Shown here one piece after another: positions 35,468-45,232 of a stretch of 64,000 nt of DNA. Each line of letters starts with the position of its first letter. Position 1 is the stretch's first letter. The stretch lies in assembly GCA_002325375.1 (NCBI GenBank), contig DCRZ01000002.1, positions 735,198-799,197 on the forward strand, written 5' to 3'. The translations under genes were made by a program, and so were the position numbers. The stretch comes from Rhodospirillaceae bacterium UBA1479 (GTDB taxonomy: Bacteria; Pseudomonadota; Alphaproteobacteria; Rhodospirillales; Casp-alpha2). The notes beneath the pieces were generated by a model that saw nothing but the letters and a program-made list of their open reading frames with translations, did no database searches and had not been told where the DNA came from.

Positions 35468-36166
35468 GTGACGGATGGCAATGCGCGGTCATTGGCGCAG
35501 ATACATCTGCTGGAAGACTTGAGCGCGGCCGAGATCGGGCGGCTGGAACAGGCCTGTTCGTGGAAGACCTACGCCGCTCAGGAACAGATCATCGACCGTC
35601 AAAGCGATACACAGGACGTCTATTTCGTCGTCACCGGCGCGGCCCGGGTCGTCATCTATTCTTTGTCGGGTCGTGAAATTACCTTGGACGACGTCAACGC
35701 GGGCGGCCATTTCGGCGACCTTGCGGCGATCGACGGGGAGCCGCGCTCGGCCAGCGTCATGGCGCTTCGGGACACGGTGATTGCATCCCTGTCGCAGGAA
35801 CGGTTCCTGCAATTGCTGTCGGAACATTTCACCGTCACGTTGCGGCTCATGCGGGCATTGACGCGCATTGTGCGAACCTCGACGGACCGCATCATGGATC
35901 TCAGCACCCTGGCCGCCAACAACCGGGTTCAGGCCGATCTTCTGCGCCTCGCGCGAAATAACATGGTCGGCGACAACCGCGCCGAACTGAAACCCATCCC
36001 CGTGCATGGCGATATCGCAAGCCGCGTATCGACGACCCGCGAAACGGTTGCCCGCGTGCTGTCGGACTTGTCGCGACAGGGCATGGTCGAACGCCAGAAG
36101 GATCGCTTGGTCATCGACGATGTCGACCGCCTGGAAGACATGGTTGAAGAGGTCCGCGGCGAGTGA
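35468..36166 (+). CDS. Crp/Fnr family transcriptional regulator
   Basis: A 232-residue regulator with an N-terminal cyclic-nucleotide-binding-like domain (about 15-130; conserved GGHFGDLAAIDGEPRSASVMAL) and a C-terminal winged helix (about 165-220; DIASRVSTTRETVARVLSDL). Only one Cys is seen near the N terminus, so an Fnr-type iron-sulfur cluster is not supported; effector unknown. The start is GTG at 35468, with an AAGGGGG upstream. It lies 164 nt before divK on the same strand. Confidence 0.9.
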   Translation: MTDGNARSLAQIHLLEDLSAAEIGRLEQACSWKTYAAQEQIIDRQSDTQDVYFVVTGAARVVIYSLSGREITLDDVNAGGHFGDLAAIDGEPRSASVMALRDTVIASLSQERFLQLLSEHFTVTLRLMRALTRIVRTSTDRIMDLSTLAANNRVQADLLRLARNNMVGDNRAELKPIPVHGDIASRVSTTRETVARVLSDLSRQGMVERQKDRLVIDDVDRLEDMVEEVRGE

Positions 36167-36330
36167 CGCCGGCCCCCACGGTCGTTTGACTTGCCGGGGC
36201 GTTTCGGACACTATCTGAACTAAGCGCGATGGTGACTTCAGTTCCGGTCGGATGCCTTTGATCGGGCCAGGGTCGTGGTGCGGGACAAGGCACTGCCAGC
36301 GGCCCCAGAAATTGATCGAAAGAATGAAAT

Positions 36331-36696
36331 ATGGCGAAAACGATTTTGATTGTTGAGGACAACGATCTCAACATGAAGTTGTTCAACGACCTACTCCAGG
36401 CCAATGGTTACAACACCATTCAGACCATGGACGGCCGCGACGCCATTCAATTGGCCCAGGAACACCGCCCGGACCTGATCCTCATGGATATTCAGCTTCC
36501 CGAGATTTCCGGCCTGGAAGTTACCAAGATGCTGAAGGCCGATGATTCGTTGAAGGAAATTCCCGTGATCGCCGTTACCGCCTTCGCCATGAAGGGGGAC
36601 GAGGAAAAGATCAGAGAAGGTGGGTGCGAAGGGTATATCGCGAAGCCGATTTCCGTTCCCACGTTCCTGGAAACCGTCGCGAAATTCCTCGGCTGA
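36331..36696 (+). CDS. divK: Response regulator DivK
   Basis: A 121-residue single-domain receiver with acidic pocket E9-D10, phospho-acceptor D53 (LILMDIQLP, same position as in Caulobacter DivK), Thr in VTAFAMKGDE and Lys in YIAKPIS. In Caulobacter it is phosphorylated by PleC/DivJ and controls cell polarity and the CtrA pathway through CckA. Linkage with pleD 21 nt downstream is characteristic, so the name is well supported. Confidence 0.94.
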   Translation: MAKTILIVEDNDLNMKLFNDLLQANGYNTIQTMDGRDAIQLAQEHRPDLILMDIQLPEISGLEVTKMLKADDSLKEIPVIAVTAFAMKGDEEKIREGGCEGYIAKPISVPTFLETVAKFLG

Positions 36697-36717
36697 CCGC
36701 CGCGGGCGGCACAGACC

Positions 36718-38121
36718 ATGTCGGCACGAATCCTCATCGTCGATGATCTTGCCGCCAGCGTGAAGGTTCTGGCCGCCAAGCTCACCAGTGAATACTACGA
36801 CGTTCTGACCGCCCATGACGGGCCTACGGCACTGGAAACGGTGGCCCGGGAAATGCCCGATCTGGTGCTGCTCGACGTCATGATGCCCGGCATGGACGGG
36901 TTCGAGGTCTGCCGCCGGATCAAGAAAACGGCGCGCACGGCGCATATTCCCGTGGTCATGGTGACGGCGCTCAACGACATGCGCGACCGCGTCAACGGCT
37001 TGCAGGCGGGGGCCGACGATTTCCTGACCAAGCCGCTTAACGACATCATGCTGTTCGCCCGCGTGCGCTCGCTGGTGCGCATGAAACGGACCTTCGACCA
37101 ATGGTCCCTGCACCAGCAAACATCGCGCGACCTGGGCTTTGACGTCGACCCGGATATGACGGATGTCCACGGCCGCGCTGCGCGGGTAATCGTGGTCGAT
37201 TCCAGCGAAATCCAAAGCGACAACATTCGCGGTGTCCTGGAACGGGATGGTCATGCGGTGAGCGTGCTGAATTCCTATGCCGACGCCGCCCCGCAAATTG
37301 CCGCCGGTCTGCCGGACGTGGTCGTCATCTCCATGGACTTCGAGGGGGACGAGCCTTTGCGGCTGGCCTCGCGTCTGCGTTCACAGGAGCCGACGCGCCA
37401 GGTGCCGATCCTCTTGATCGGCGACGCCGAAGACGAAAGCAACCTGATCAAGGGCCTGGAACTGGGGGTTAACGACTGCGTCGTGCGTCCTGTCGACGAG
37501 CAGGAAATCGTCGCCCGGGTGCGCACCCAGGTGCGGCGCAAGCGCTATCAGGAGATGCTGCAGGCGAATTTCCAGCAGCACCTGTCGATGGCGCTGACCG
37601 ACGGCCTGACGGGACTGCACAATCGGCGCTATCTGGAATCGCATCTGGACGGCATCGTCAAGCGTGCCGGCGAGGGCGGGCACGGGCTGTCCCTGGTGCT
37701 GATTGATCTCGACCACTTCAAGCGGGTCAACGATACCTACGGCCATGCCGCCGGCGATGAGGTGCTGCGGGTGATCGCCAAGCGCCTATTGCGCAACGTG
37801 CGCGGGTTCGACACGGCGGCCCGTTTCGGCGGTGAGGAATTCGTCGTCGCCATGCCCGATACCCCGATCGATATCGCCTTCGCGGTCGCTGACCGTATCC
37901 GCGCCAAGGTCGCGGAAGAGCCGATCCCTCTACCGGACGGGACGCAACTGTCCGTGACGATGAGCGCCGGGGTCGCGGAATCGGTGGAGCCGGGTGAAAC
38001 GGCGGCCGAACTGATCGAACGCGCGGACAAGGCGCTTTATATGGCCAAGCACGACGGACGCGACCGGGTCGTGCGCGCGGACCCGCTGGTCAGAAAGACA
38101 GGGGAACCCGCCGTCGACTAG
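36718..38121 (+). CDS. pleD: Diguanylate cyclase response regulator PleD
   Basis: A 467-residue protein with two receiver domains (about 1-120, phospho-acceptor D53; and 150-280, degenerate) and a GGDEF domain. The active site is G371-G-E-E-F375, and the product-inhibition site R362-G-F-D365 lies five residues before it, so feedback control by c-di-GMP is expected. In Caulobacter PleD is activated by phosphorylation and localises to the stalked pole. Coupled to divK just upstream. Confidence 0.94.
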   Translation: MSARILIVDDLAASVKVLAAKLTSEYYDVLTAHDGPTALETVAREMPDLVLLDVMMPGMDGFEVCRRIKKTARTAHIPVVMVTALNDMRDRVNGLQAGADDFLTKPLNDIMLFARVRSLVRMKRTFDQWSLHQQTSRDLGFDVDPDMTDVHGRAARVIVVDSSEIQSDNIRGVLERDGHAVSVLNSYADAAPQIAAGLPDVVVISMDFEGDEPLRLASRLRSQEPTRQVPILLIGDAEDESNLIKGLELGVNDCVVRPVDEQEIVARVRTQVRRKRYQEMLQANFQQHLSMALTDGLTGLHNRRYLESHLDGIVKRAGEGGHGLSLVLIDLDHFKRVNDTYGHAAGDEVLRVIAKRLLRNVRGFDTAARFGGEEFVVAMPDTPIDIAFAVADRIRAKVAEEPIPLPDGTQLSVTMSAGVAESVEPGETAAELIERADKALYMAKHDGRDRVVRADPLVRKTGEPAVD

Positions 38122-38227
38122 ATCGGACGGCGGCGGATCGGTTGTTGATTTTTGTGAAAGGGGCCGCCCCGTCAGGGACGGGTCGGCCAGGGACAGGAAA
38201 TAGGATCGAGGGGCGCCAGTGGCAGCC

Positions 38228-38395
38228 TTACTTGATCTTTTCTTCCTTGAAGGCCACGTGTTTGCGGACCACGGGGTCATACTTGCGCATTTCGAACTTT
38301 TCCGTCGAATTGCGCGGATTTTTCTTCGTCACATAGAAGAAGCCCGTGTCAGCCGTGCTGACCATTTTCACAAGAATTGTGGCCGGTTTTGCCAT
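38228..38395 (-). CDS. rpmG: 50S ribosomal protein L33
   Basis: A 55-residue ribosomal protein on the minus strand, starting MAKPATILVKM and ending AFKEEKIK. The conserved central segment NPRNSTEKFEMRKYDP is present. It has no CxxC zinc motif, so it is the zinc-free form usual in proteobacteria. It is convergent with pleD, 106 nt apart. Confidence 0.95.
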   Translation of the reverse strand: MAKPATILVKMVSTADTGFFYVTKKNPRNSTEKFEMRKYDPVVRKHVAFKEEKIK

Positions 38396-38496
38396 GGTGC
38401 GAAGTTCCGCTTTGGTTTTCTGTCAGGTCGAAGGCGCGAAACATACAGGGCCGGACGCGCAAGTCAAGGGGCACGGCGAAACCGGCCCGTTGCGGC

Positions 38497-40122
38497 CTAT
38501 TCCAGGGCCGCCGCATCGGCCCGGGCGGTTGTCGACGTATAGGTCAGGGCACGGGTGTAAAGCGTGCGGTCTTCGATGATTCGCCGCGCCACGTCGCGGT
38601 CTTTGGTATCGTCATGGCGTTCCGGCGGACAGGTATCGCGCAGCCGCGTGCGTTCCTCTTCGCCCAGCGGTCCGCCGCGCCGCCAATGCGCCAAAATATC
38701 GGCCTGATAATGCTCACCGCCGATGCCGGCCAGGACCGGATCCTTGGCTTTGGCGTCCTCGGGAATTTCCGCCAGGGACGATGTGCACACGATGGGGTGG
38801 ACGCCCAGGCCGTGCAGGGTATAGCCGGTCGGCGTGATCAGCTTTGACCAGGTGATGGTCAGTTCGCCGTCGTTGGGCAGGCGGATCACCGTCTGCACGC
38901 TGCCCTTGCCGTAGGACGACGTGCCGACGACCACGGCGCGCCCACGGTCCTGCAGGGCGGCGGCGGTGATTTCCGCGGCCGAGGCCGATTTCCCGTCGAT
39001 CAGGATGACCAGGGGCAGGCCGTTCAGGATGTCGTCGCCGTCGGCATTGTAGTGATGGACGCTGTCCGGGTGGCGGCCGCGCGTGGTGATGATATGGCCT
39101 TGGGTCAGGAACAGGTTGGCCAGTTTGACCGATTGCCGCAGCAGCCCGCCCGGGTTGCCGCGCAGGTCCATGACCATACCCTTGAGCGGGACCTTGGTTT
39201 CGGCCTTGGCGGCGAGGACGGCCTTCTTCACGGAGGTCGCGGTCTTCTGGTTGAAACTCTCGACCGCCGCGTAGATGATCCCGTCCTTGACCGTGTGGCT
39301 GACCGTGACCGGCACGATGTGGGCGCGGACCAGGTCGAGGGACCATCCGTCGGGCCGGCCTGATCGGGCCAGGCGCAGGCGCACGGCGGTGTCGATGGGG
39401 CCGCGCAGAAGCCGCACGACCTTGCGCGCCGACAGGCCCTTGAGCGGCACGCCGTCGGCCGACACGATGACGTCGCCGACCTTCAGGTCCGCCTCCGCAG
39501 CCGGTGTGCCGGGGGTGATGCGGTAGACCTCGGTGATGTCGCCGCGCTGCCGGAAGCGCACGCCGATGCCGCCGAACCCGTCGCGCCGGGCGCGGTTGCG
39601 CTGCGCCTCCTCGCGCCCGGAATAGCGGGAATAGATGTCCAATTCCGTAAGCATCCCGTCGAACACGGCTTCGTAGATTTTTTCCGCGCTGGCCTGGCGC
39701 ATCTCCTCGGACCAGCCGCGTGCGGCCAGCGAGGCCCGTGCCGTCAGCATGGCCCAGCCATAGGCGTCGTCGCCCTTGGGCAGGGCTTCGCGGATGATTT
39801 CGCGCCCGCTGTCGGTCAGGCGGACCTCGTTCTTGCCGGTATCAATGTCGATGGCAATGGCCGGGTCGATGGCGCCCAGGCCGCGCAACCCTTCCATGCC
39901 GATCTCCTGAACCGGCAGGGCTTCCAAGTATTTTTCGGCGATGTTCTCGTATCCCGCCGCGATGACCTCGGCCGCCGCAGGCATGGAAAACCCACTGTCC
40001 TTGGCGGCGGTGTTCCGGGGCGGCGGCGTGGCCGCGCAAGCGGCGAGCAGAAGCGCCGCCGAAACGGCGGCAAGGCCCGGGGTCAACCGGATTCCGGTAA
40101 TGAAGGAACCCATGCGGATCAT
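38497..40122 (-). CDS. S41 family carboxyl-terminal processing peptidase, lipoprotein
   Basis: A 541-residue periplasmic serine protease. A signal with a lipobox (LLLAAC, Cys at about 29) suggests membrane attachment. A PDZ domain (about 175-260; IGVRFRQRGDIT, GDVIVSADGVPL) is followed by the S41 catalytic region with Ser in DGKSASAAEI and Lys in SYGKGSVQT. Such CtpA-type enzymes cleave tails of periplasmic or thylakoid proteins. It is longer than usual, with an N-terminal extension of about 130 residues. Possible starts are at 40122 and 40113. Confidence 0.87.
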   Translation of the reverse strand: MIRMGSFITGIRLTPGLAAVSAALLLAACAATPPPRNTAAKDSGFSMPAAAEVIAAGYENIAEKYLEALPVQEIGMEGLRGLGAIDPAIAIDIDTGKNEVRLTDSGREIIREALPKGDDAYGWAMLTARASLAARGWSEEMRQASAEKIYEAVFDGMLTELDIYSRYSGREEAQRNRARRDGFGGIGVRFRQRGDITEVYRITPGTPAAEADLKVGDVIVSADGVPLKGLSARKVVRLLRGPIDTAVRLRLARSGRPDGWSLDLVRAHIVPVTVSHTVKDGIIYAAVESFNQKTATSVKKAVLAAKAETKVPLKGMVMDLRGNPGGLLRQSVKLANLFLTQGHIITTRGRHPDSVHHYNADGDDILNGLPLVILIDGKSASAAEITAAALQDRGRAVVVGTSSYGKGSVQTVIRLPNDGELTITWSKLITPTGYTLHGLGVHPIVCTSSLAEIPEDAKAKDPVLAGIGGEHYQADILAHWRRGGPLGEEERTRLRDTCPPERHDDTKDRDVARRIIEDRTLYTRALTYTSTTARADAAALE

Positions 40123-40184
40123 AGTTACGGATTGTCTGCGATTTTCAGGCCGCCGTCATTATGAAAACTTTGCGACGTCCGAGG

Positions 40185-42485
40185 TCAGCCGCGCGCGGGC
40201 TTGCCGGATTTTTTGCCGCGGCCCTTCTTGGATTTGTCCTTGCCGCCGCTGCGGCCGCTTTTTTTCCGCCCGCCGCCGGTCGGCCGCGCTCCGGGAGTGA
40301 ACCGCCCGCGGGCATTGCCGCCACCACTTCGGCCGCCACCGTCCATCAGTTCGAAGATCATGCCGCCGGTCAACGGCCGGGCCTCGACCAGGCGGACCTC
40401 GACGGCTTCGCCCAGGACATAGGTCTTGCCGTTGGAGCGCCCGCGCAGGCGGTGATGGGCCTCGTCGTGGATGTAATAGTCATCGGGCAGGGAGCGGATC
40501 GGGATCAGCCCGTCGGCGCCCGTGTCGCTGAGGGTGATGAACAGGCCGAAGCGGGTGACGCCGTTGATGCGGCCGATGAACGTCGCCCCCACCCGGTCCG
40601 CGAGAAACTGGGTGGTGAAGCGATCGACCGACGCCCGCTCCGCCGCCGCCGCCCGCCGTTCCGTGAACGACAGGTGCTGGCCCATCTCGGCGAAGTCCTT
40701 GTGGTCCGTCTCCAGGGCGCCGTCGCCCATCCGGCCGCCACGGATCAGGGCGCGGTGGACCAGCAAATCCGAATAGCGCCGGATCGGCGAGGTGAAATGG
40801 CAGTATCGGCGCAGCGCCAGGCCGAAATGGCCGATGTTGTCGGGCGAATATTCAGCCTGGGCCTGGGACCGCAGGACCAGTTCCTGGACCATGCGCTCGA
40901 ACGGCCCGCCCTTGGCCTTGGTCAGAATCTGATTGAAGATGCTGGACTGCATAACCTGGCCCTTGGCGATCTTCAGCCCGATGGTTTCCAGGGCATCCGA
41001 CAGACCCGCGACCTTGGTCGGGCTGGGCTGGTCGTGAATCCGGTACATGCAGGGAAGGCTTTTCTTTTCAAGGGCTTCCGCGGCCGCCACGTTGGCGGTG
41101 ATCATGAATTCCTCGATCAGCCGGTGACTGTCGAACCGTTCGCGCAGGGCGATTTCGGCGACGGTGCCGCGGTCGTTGATGATCACCTTGCGTTCAGGCA
41201 GGTCCAGGTCGAGCACGCCGCGCGCCCGGCGGTTGCGCGACAGGGCCGCATAGGCCCCGTACAGCGGCGCGATCACGTCCTTGGTCAAGACGTCCGTCAC
41301 GTCGTCGGGACGGCCGTCCTGGGCCGCCTGGACCTGGTCATAGGTCAGGCGTGCGGCGGACCGCATCATGGCGCGTTCGAACCGGTGGCGCGTCAGATTG
41401 CCGTCGCCGTCGATCCACAGGTGGGCGGCCAGGCAGGGGCGGTCTTCCTTGGGCTTCAGCGAGCACCAGCCGTTGGACAGTTCCTCCGGCAACATGGGCA
41501 CCACGCGGTCCGGGAAATACACGCTGTTGCCCCGATCGTAGGCGCAACGATCAAGCGCGTCGCCGGGCCGCACGTACCAGGACACGTCGGCGATGGCGAC
41601 CACCAGGTGCCAGCCGCCGGGATGGTCCGGGTCCGGTTCGGCGAACACCGCGTCGTCGAAGTCGCGGGCGTCGGCGCCGTCGATGGTGACCAGCGGCAGG
41701 CCGCGCAGATCGACCCGGTCGCCCAAGGGGGCGGGGCCGGCGGCCTTGGCCTGATCGAGGGCTTCGGCGGGAAATTCGCTCGGCAGTTCGTGTTCGTGGA
41801 TGGCAATCAGGCTGATCGACTTGGGGTCGTCCATGGCGCCCAGAACGTCGGTCACCTTGGCCTTGCGAAGGCCCAGGTCCTTGCCGGGCAGGGCGGCGGC
41901 GCGCACCAGGTCGCCCGCCTTGGCGCCGCCCGATTGTCCCGCAGGAACGACATAGTCCTGTTTGGCGCGGCGGTCGGTGCTTTCGATGCGGCCTTCACCG
42001 CCGACTTCCCGGTAGACTCCCATGATCGCCGAGGGGGCCGACGGCAGGCGGCGGATGGTGCGGCCCTGGTAAAGGCCGCGCCCAGTCCGTTCCAGGCGCG
42101 CCAGAACGCGGTCGCCGGTGCCCAACGCGGGCTGACCCTTGCGCTCCGCTGCCATGTAGATGGCCGGCGGCGGGCCGGCGGCATCTTCATCCCAGTTTTC
42201 CGGGCGGGCCATCAATTCGCCTTCGGCATCAATGCCGGTGATGTGCAGGACCGTGACCTCGGGCAGGGTGCCCGGCTCGGCAAACCGTTTGCTGCGTCCG
42301 CGCTGCAGGGCGCCGTCGCGTTCCAGGTCCTTCAGGATCTCGCGCAGCATGACCTTGCCCTCTGCCCCCAGTTTGAAGGCACGCGCGATCTCGCGCTTGC
42401 CGACGCGCTTGGGGCTCGACTGGATGAATTCCAGGATTTCCTCCCGCGTCGGGAAGGGCCGGTTTGATTTCGGGGGGTTGGCCAC
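40185..42485 (-). CDS. rnr: Ribonuclease R
   Basis: A 766-residue exoribonuclease. It starts with an RNase B winged-helix domain, then a cold-shock domain, the RNB catalytic domain (metal-binding Asps in GADARDFDDAVF, about residue 270) and an S1 domain. The C-terminus is rich in Lys, Arg and Gly. It degrades structured RNA 3' to 5' and works in rRNA quality control. Its start is 15 nt downstream of the topA stop, so the two are likely one operon. Confidence 0.94.
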   Translation of the reverse strand: MANPPKSNRPFPTREEILEFIQSSPKRVGKREIARAFKLGAEGKVMLREILKDLERDGALQRGRSKRFAEPGTLPEVTVLHITGIDAEGELMARPENWDEDAAGPPPAIYMAAERKGQPALGTGDRVLARLERTGRGLYQGRTIRRLPSAPSAIMGVYREVGGEGRIESTDRRAKQDYVVPAGQSGGAKAGDLVRAAALPGKDLGLRKAKVTDVLGAMDDPKSISLIAIHEHELPSEFPAEALDQAKAAGPAPLGDRVDLRGLPLVTIDGADARDFDDAVFAEPDPDHPGGWHLVVAIADVSWYVRPGDALDRCAYDRGNSVYFPDRVVPMLPEELSNGWCSLKPKEDRPCLAAHLWIDGDGNLTRHRFERAMMRSAARLTYDQVQAAQDGRPDDVTDVLTKDVIAPLYGAYAALSRNRRARGVLDLDLPERKVIINDRGTVAEIALRERFDSHRLIEEFMITANVAAAEALEKKSLPCMYRIHDQPSPTKVAGLSDALETIGLKIAKGQVMQSSIFNQILTKAKGGPFERMVQELVLRSQAQAEYSPDNIGHFGLALRRYCHFTSPIRRYSDLLVHRALIRGGRMGDGALETDHKDFAEMGQHLSFTERRAAAAERASVDRFTTQFLADRVGATFIGRINGVTRFGLFITLSDTGADGLIPIRSLPDDYYIHDEAHHRLRGRSNGKTYVLGEAVEVRLVEARPLTGGMIFELMDGGGRSGGGNARGRFTPGARPTGGGRKKSGRSGGKDKSKKGRGKKSGKPARG

Positions 42486-42500
42486 GGCGGGCGGCTCGGA

Positions 42501-45191
42501 TCAGGCGTCGCTGGCGGGCGGCGGCGCATCGCCGTCGGCCGGCGTCTTTTTCGCTGTTTTCTTCTTTGCGGCTGATTTTTTGGCAGCGGTCTTTTTCTTC
42601 GCTGCGGCCTTCTTCTTCGGCGCGGCTTTCTTGGCCGCGGTCTTCTTCGCGGCCGGGGCCGCTTTGCCGGATTTGGCGGCAATCAGCTCCAGGGCCTTTT
42701 CCAGGGTCACGGAATCCTTGTCCATGTCCTTGGGCAGGGACGCCATGACCTTGCCGTGCTGGACGAAGGGGCCCCAGCGCCCGGCCTTCTGAACCACCGG
42801 CTTGCCGTCGGTCGGGTGCTTGCCCAATTCCTTGGGCGGGTCCTTGCGCGGCTTGTCGGCGAACAGCACGACCGCACGGTTCAGACCCACGGTCAGCACG
42901 TCATCGTCGCCCTTCAGCGACACATAGGTCCCGCCCATTTTCAGGAACGGGCCGAAACGTCCGAGCCCGGCGGTGATCATGTCGCCGGTTTCCGGGTGCA
43001 GGCCGACCTCGCGCGGTAGGGCAAGCAGGCCCAACGCCATCTCAAGGTCGATGGTCGCCGCACTGACGCCCTTGGGCAGGGATGCGCGCTTGGGCTTGGG
43101 GCCGCCTTCTTCGGCATCGCCCAGTTGCACATAGGCGCCGTAGGGGCCCTTGCGCACGGTGATCGGCAGGCCGGTTTCGGGATCGTTGCCGAGCAGGCGG
43201 GGGAAGATTTCCGCCGCCGCTTCCGCGCCGTCGCCGTTCTCACCATTTGGCACGGCCAGGGCCTGGGTGTGTTTGCATTCGGGATAGTTCGAGCAGCCGA
43301 TGAAGGCGCCGAACTTACCCAGTTTCAGGCCCATGCGGCCGTCGGCGCAGACCGGGCATTTGCGCGGGTCTCGGCCGTCTTCGCCCATGGGGAAGAAATG
43401 CGGGCCGAGAAGTTCGTCAAGCGTGTCCAGAACCTCGCGCACGCGGAGTTCCTTGGTGCCGTCGACGGCCTTGGAGAACGCTTCCCAGAAATCGCGCAGC
43501 ACCTGTTTCCATTCACGTCGGCCGCCGGAAATGTCGTCGAGGCGGTCTTCAAGCTCGGCCGTGAAGCCGTATTCGACATAGCGCTCGAAGAAGCTCGACA
43601 GGAAGGCGGTGACCAGTCGGCCGCGGTCCTCGGGCATGAAGCGGCGGCTTTCCAGCTTCACGTAATTGCGGTCCTGCAGGACCGAGATGATCGAGGCATA
43701 GGTCGACGGACGGCCGATACCCAGTTCTTCCAGGCGCTTGACCAGGCTGGCTTCGGTATAGCGTGGCGGCGGCTGGGTGAAGTGCTGATCGGCGTCCACT
43801 TCCTGGCGGGCCAAGTGTTGGCCTTTCTTGACGTCAGGCAGGATGCGCAGCTTGTCGTCATCGTCGCTGTCGGCAGAGGCGTCCTCGTCCTTGCCTTCCT
43901 GATAGACCTTGAGGAAACCGTCAAAGGCGATGACCGAGCCGGTCGCGCGCAGGGCGGCGGAGCCGTCGGCGGCCGCGATGTCGACGGCGACCTGGTCGAG
44001 CACCGCGTTTTCCATCTGGCTGGCGACCGTGCGCTTCCAGATCAGGTCGTAGAGCTTGCGCTGATCGTCGTCCAGGTACTGGGCGACGTCCTCGGGCCGG
44101 CGGGACACGTCCGTCGGGCGGACGGCCTCGTGGGCTTCCTGCGCGTTCTTGGCTTTGGTCTTATAAATACGTGGCTCACCCGGCAGATAGGGTGCGCCAT
44201 AAGATCCCTTGATCAGGTCGCGGCAGGCGTTGACGGCCTCGTTGGCCATGGTCACGCCGTCGGTTCGCATATAGGTGATCAGGCCGACCGTCTCGCCGCC
44301 GATGTTGACGCCTTCATAAAGGCGCTGGGCGACCTGCATGGTGCGCTTGGCGCCGAAATAGAGCTTGCGCGCGGCTTCCTGCTGCAGGGTCGACGTGGTG
44401 AACGGCGGCGCCGGATTGCGCCGCGACTGTTTGCGCTGAACGTCGGCGACGGAAAAGGTGCCGGCTTCGACGGTTTTCTTGGCGCGCTCGGCCTCGGCCT
44501 GCGATCCCAGGTCCATCTTGGCCAGTTTCTGCCCGTTCAGATGGGTCAGTTGCGCCGCGATCTTGTGCCCGCCTTCGGCGGCGAAGGTCGCCTTGATGGA
44601 CCAGAATTCCTGGCGCCGGAAGATCTCGATTTCGGCTTCGCGCTCGCAGATCAGGCGCAACGCGACGGACTGCACGCGGCCGGCCGACCGCGATCCCGGC
44701 AGCTTGCGCCACAACACCGGCGACAGGGTGAAGCCGACAAGATAATCGAGCGCGCGGCGCGCCAGATAGGCGTCAACCAGTTCACGGTCCAATTCGCGCG
44801 GATGATCGAACGCCGCCTTGACCGCATCCTTGGTGATTTCGTTGAACACGACGCGCTTTACCTCGACGTCCTTGAGCGCGTTGTTCTTGTTCAGGACTTC
44901 GCGGACGTGCCAGGAAATGGCCTCGCCTTCGCGGTCGGGGTCAGTCGCGAGGTACAGTTTGTCGGCGCCTTTGACGGCGCTGGCGATCGCCTTGATGTGC
45001 TTTTCCGACCGGGCGTCGATTTCCCAGTCCATTTCGAAGTCGGCGTCCGGGCGCACGGATCCGTCCTTCGACGGCAGGTCACGGATATGGCCATAGCTGG
45101 CCAGCACCGTGTAACCGGGGCCCAGGTATTTGTTGATCGTTTTCGCCTTGGCCGGGCTTTCAACGACGACGACGTCGGTCATGCGAGACAT
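42501..45191 (-). CDS. topA: DNA topoisomerase I
   Basis: An 896-residue type IA topoisomerase that relaxes negative supercoils. The N-terminal Toprim domain (VVVESPAKAKTINKYLG, TDPDREGEAISWHV), the catalytic Tyr in LITYMRTDGVTM (near residue 313) and C-terminal zinc-ribbon-like modules (CPVCADG, GCSNYPECKHT) are visible. The last 60 residues are a Lys/Ala-rich tail common in alphaproteobacterial TopA. It lies between dprA and rnr on the same strand. Confidence 0.96.
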   Translation of the reverse strand: MSRMTDVVVVESPAKAKTINKYLGPGYTVLASYGHIRDLPSKDGSVRPDADFEMDWEIDARSEKHIKAIASAVKGADKLYLATDPDREGEAISWHVREVLNKNNALKDVEVKRVVFNEITKDAVKAAFDHPRELDRELVDAYLARRALDYLVGFTLSPVLWRKLPGSRSAGRVQSVALRLICEREAEIEIFRRQEFWSIKATFAAEGGHKIAAQLTHLNGQKLAKMDLGSQAEAERAKKTVEAGTFSVADVQRKQSRRNPAPPFTTSTLQQEAARKLYFGAKRTMQVAQRLYEGVNIGGETVGLITYMRTDGVTMANEAVNACRDLIKGSYGAPYLPGEPRIYKTKAKNAQEAHEAVRPTDVSRRPEDVAQYLDDDQRKLYDLIWKRTVASQMENAVLDQVAVDIAAADGSAALRATGSVIAFDGFLKVYQEGKDEDASADSDDDDKLRILPDVKKGQHLARQEVDADQHFTQPPPRYTEASLVKRLEELGIGRPSTYASIISVLQDRNYVKLESRRFMPEDRGRLVTAFLSSFFERYVEYGFTAELEDRLDDISGGRREWKQVLRDFWEAFSKAVDGTKELRVREVLDTLDELLGPHFFPMGEDGRDPRKCPVCADGRMGLKLGKFGAFIGCSNYPECKHTQALAVPNGENGDGAEAAAEIFPRLLGNDPETGLPITVRKGPYGAYVQLGDAEEGGPKPKRASLPKGVSAATIDLEMALGLLALPREVGLHPETGDMITAGLGRFGPFLKMGGTYVSLKGDDDVLTVGLNRAVVLFADKPRKDPPKELGKHPTDGKPVVQKAGRWGPFVQHGKVMASLPKDMDKDSVTLEKALELIAAKSGKAAPAAKKTAAKKAAPKKKAAAKKKTAAKKSAAKKKTAKKTPADGDAPPPASDA

Positions 45192-45232
45192 GCCTTTTCT
45201 CGGCCGGCCTTCGGGGCCGCTGCCCGGGCCGG

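Noticed and set aside
40161..42467. Long plus-strand open frame opposite rnr
   Set aside because: The minus strand encodes a clear ribonuclease R over the same bases. The plus frame is a codon-bias shadow with His/Gly/Gln-rich sequence and no recognisable domain.
42540..42660. Lys/Ala-rich repetitive stretch as a tandem repeat
   Set aside because: It encodes the low-complexity C-terminal tail of TopA, common in this group.
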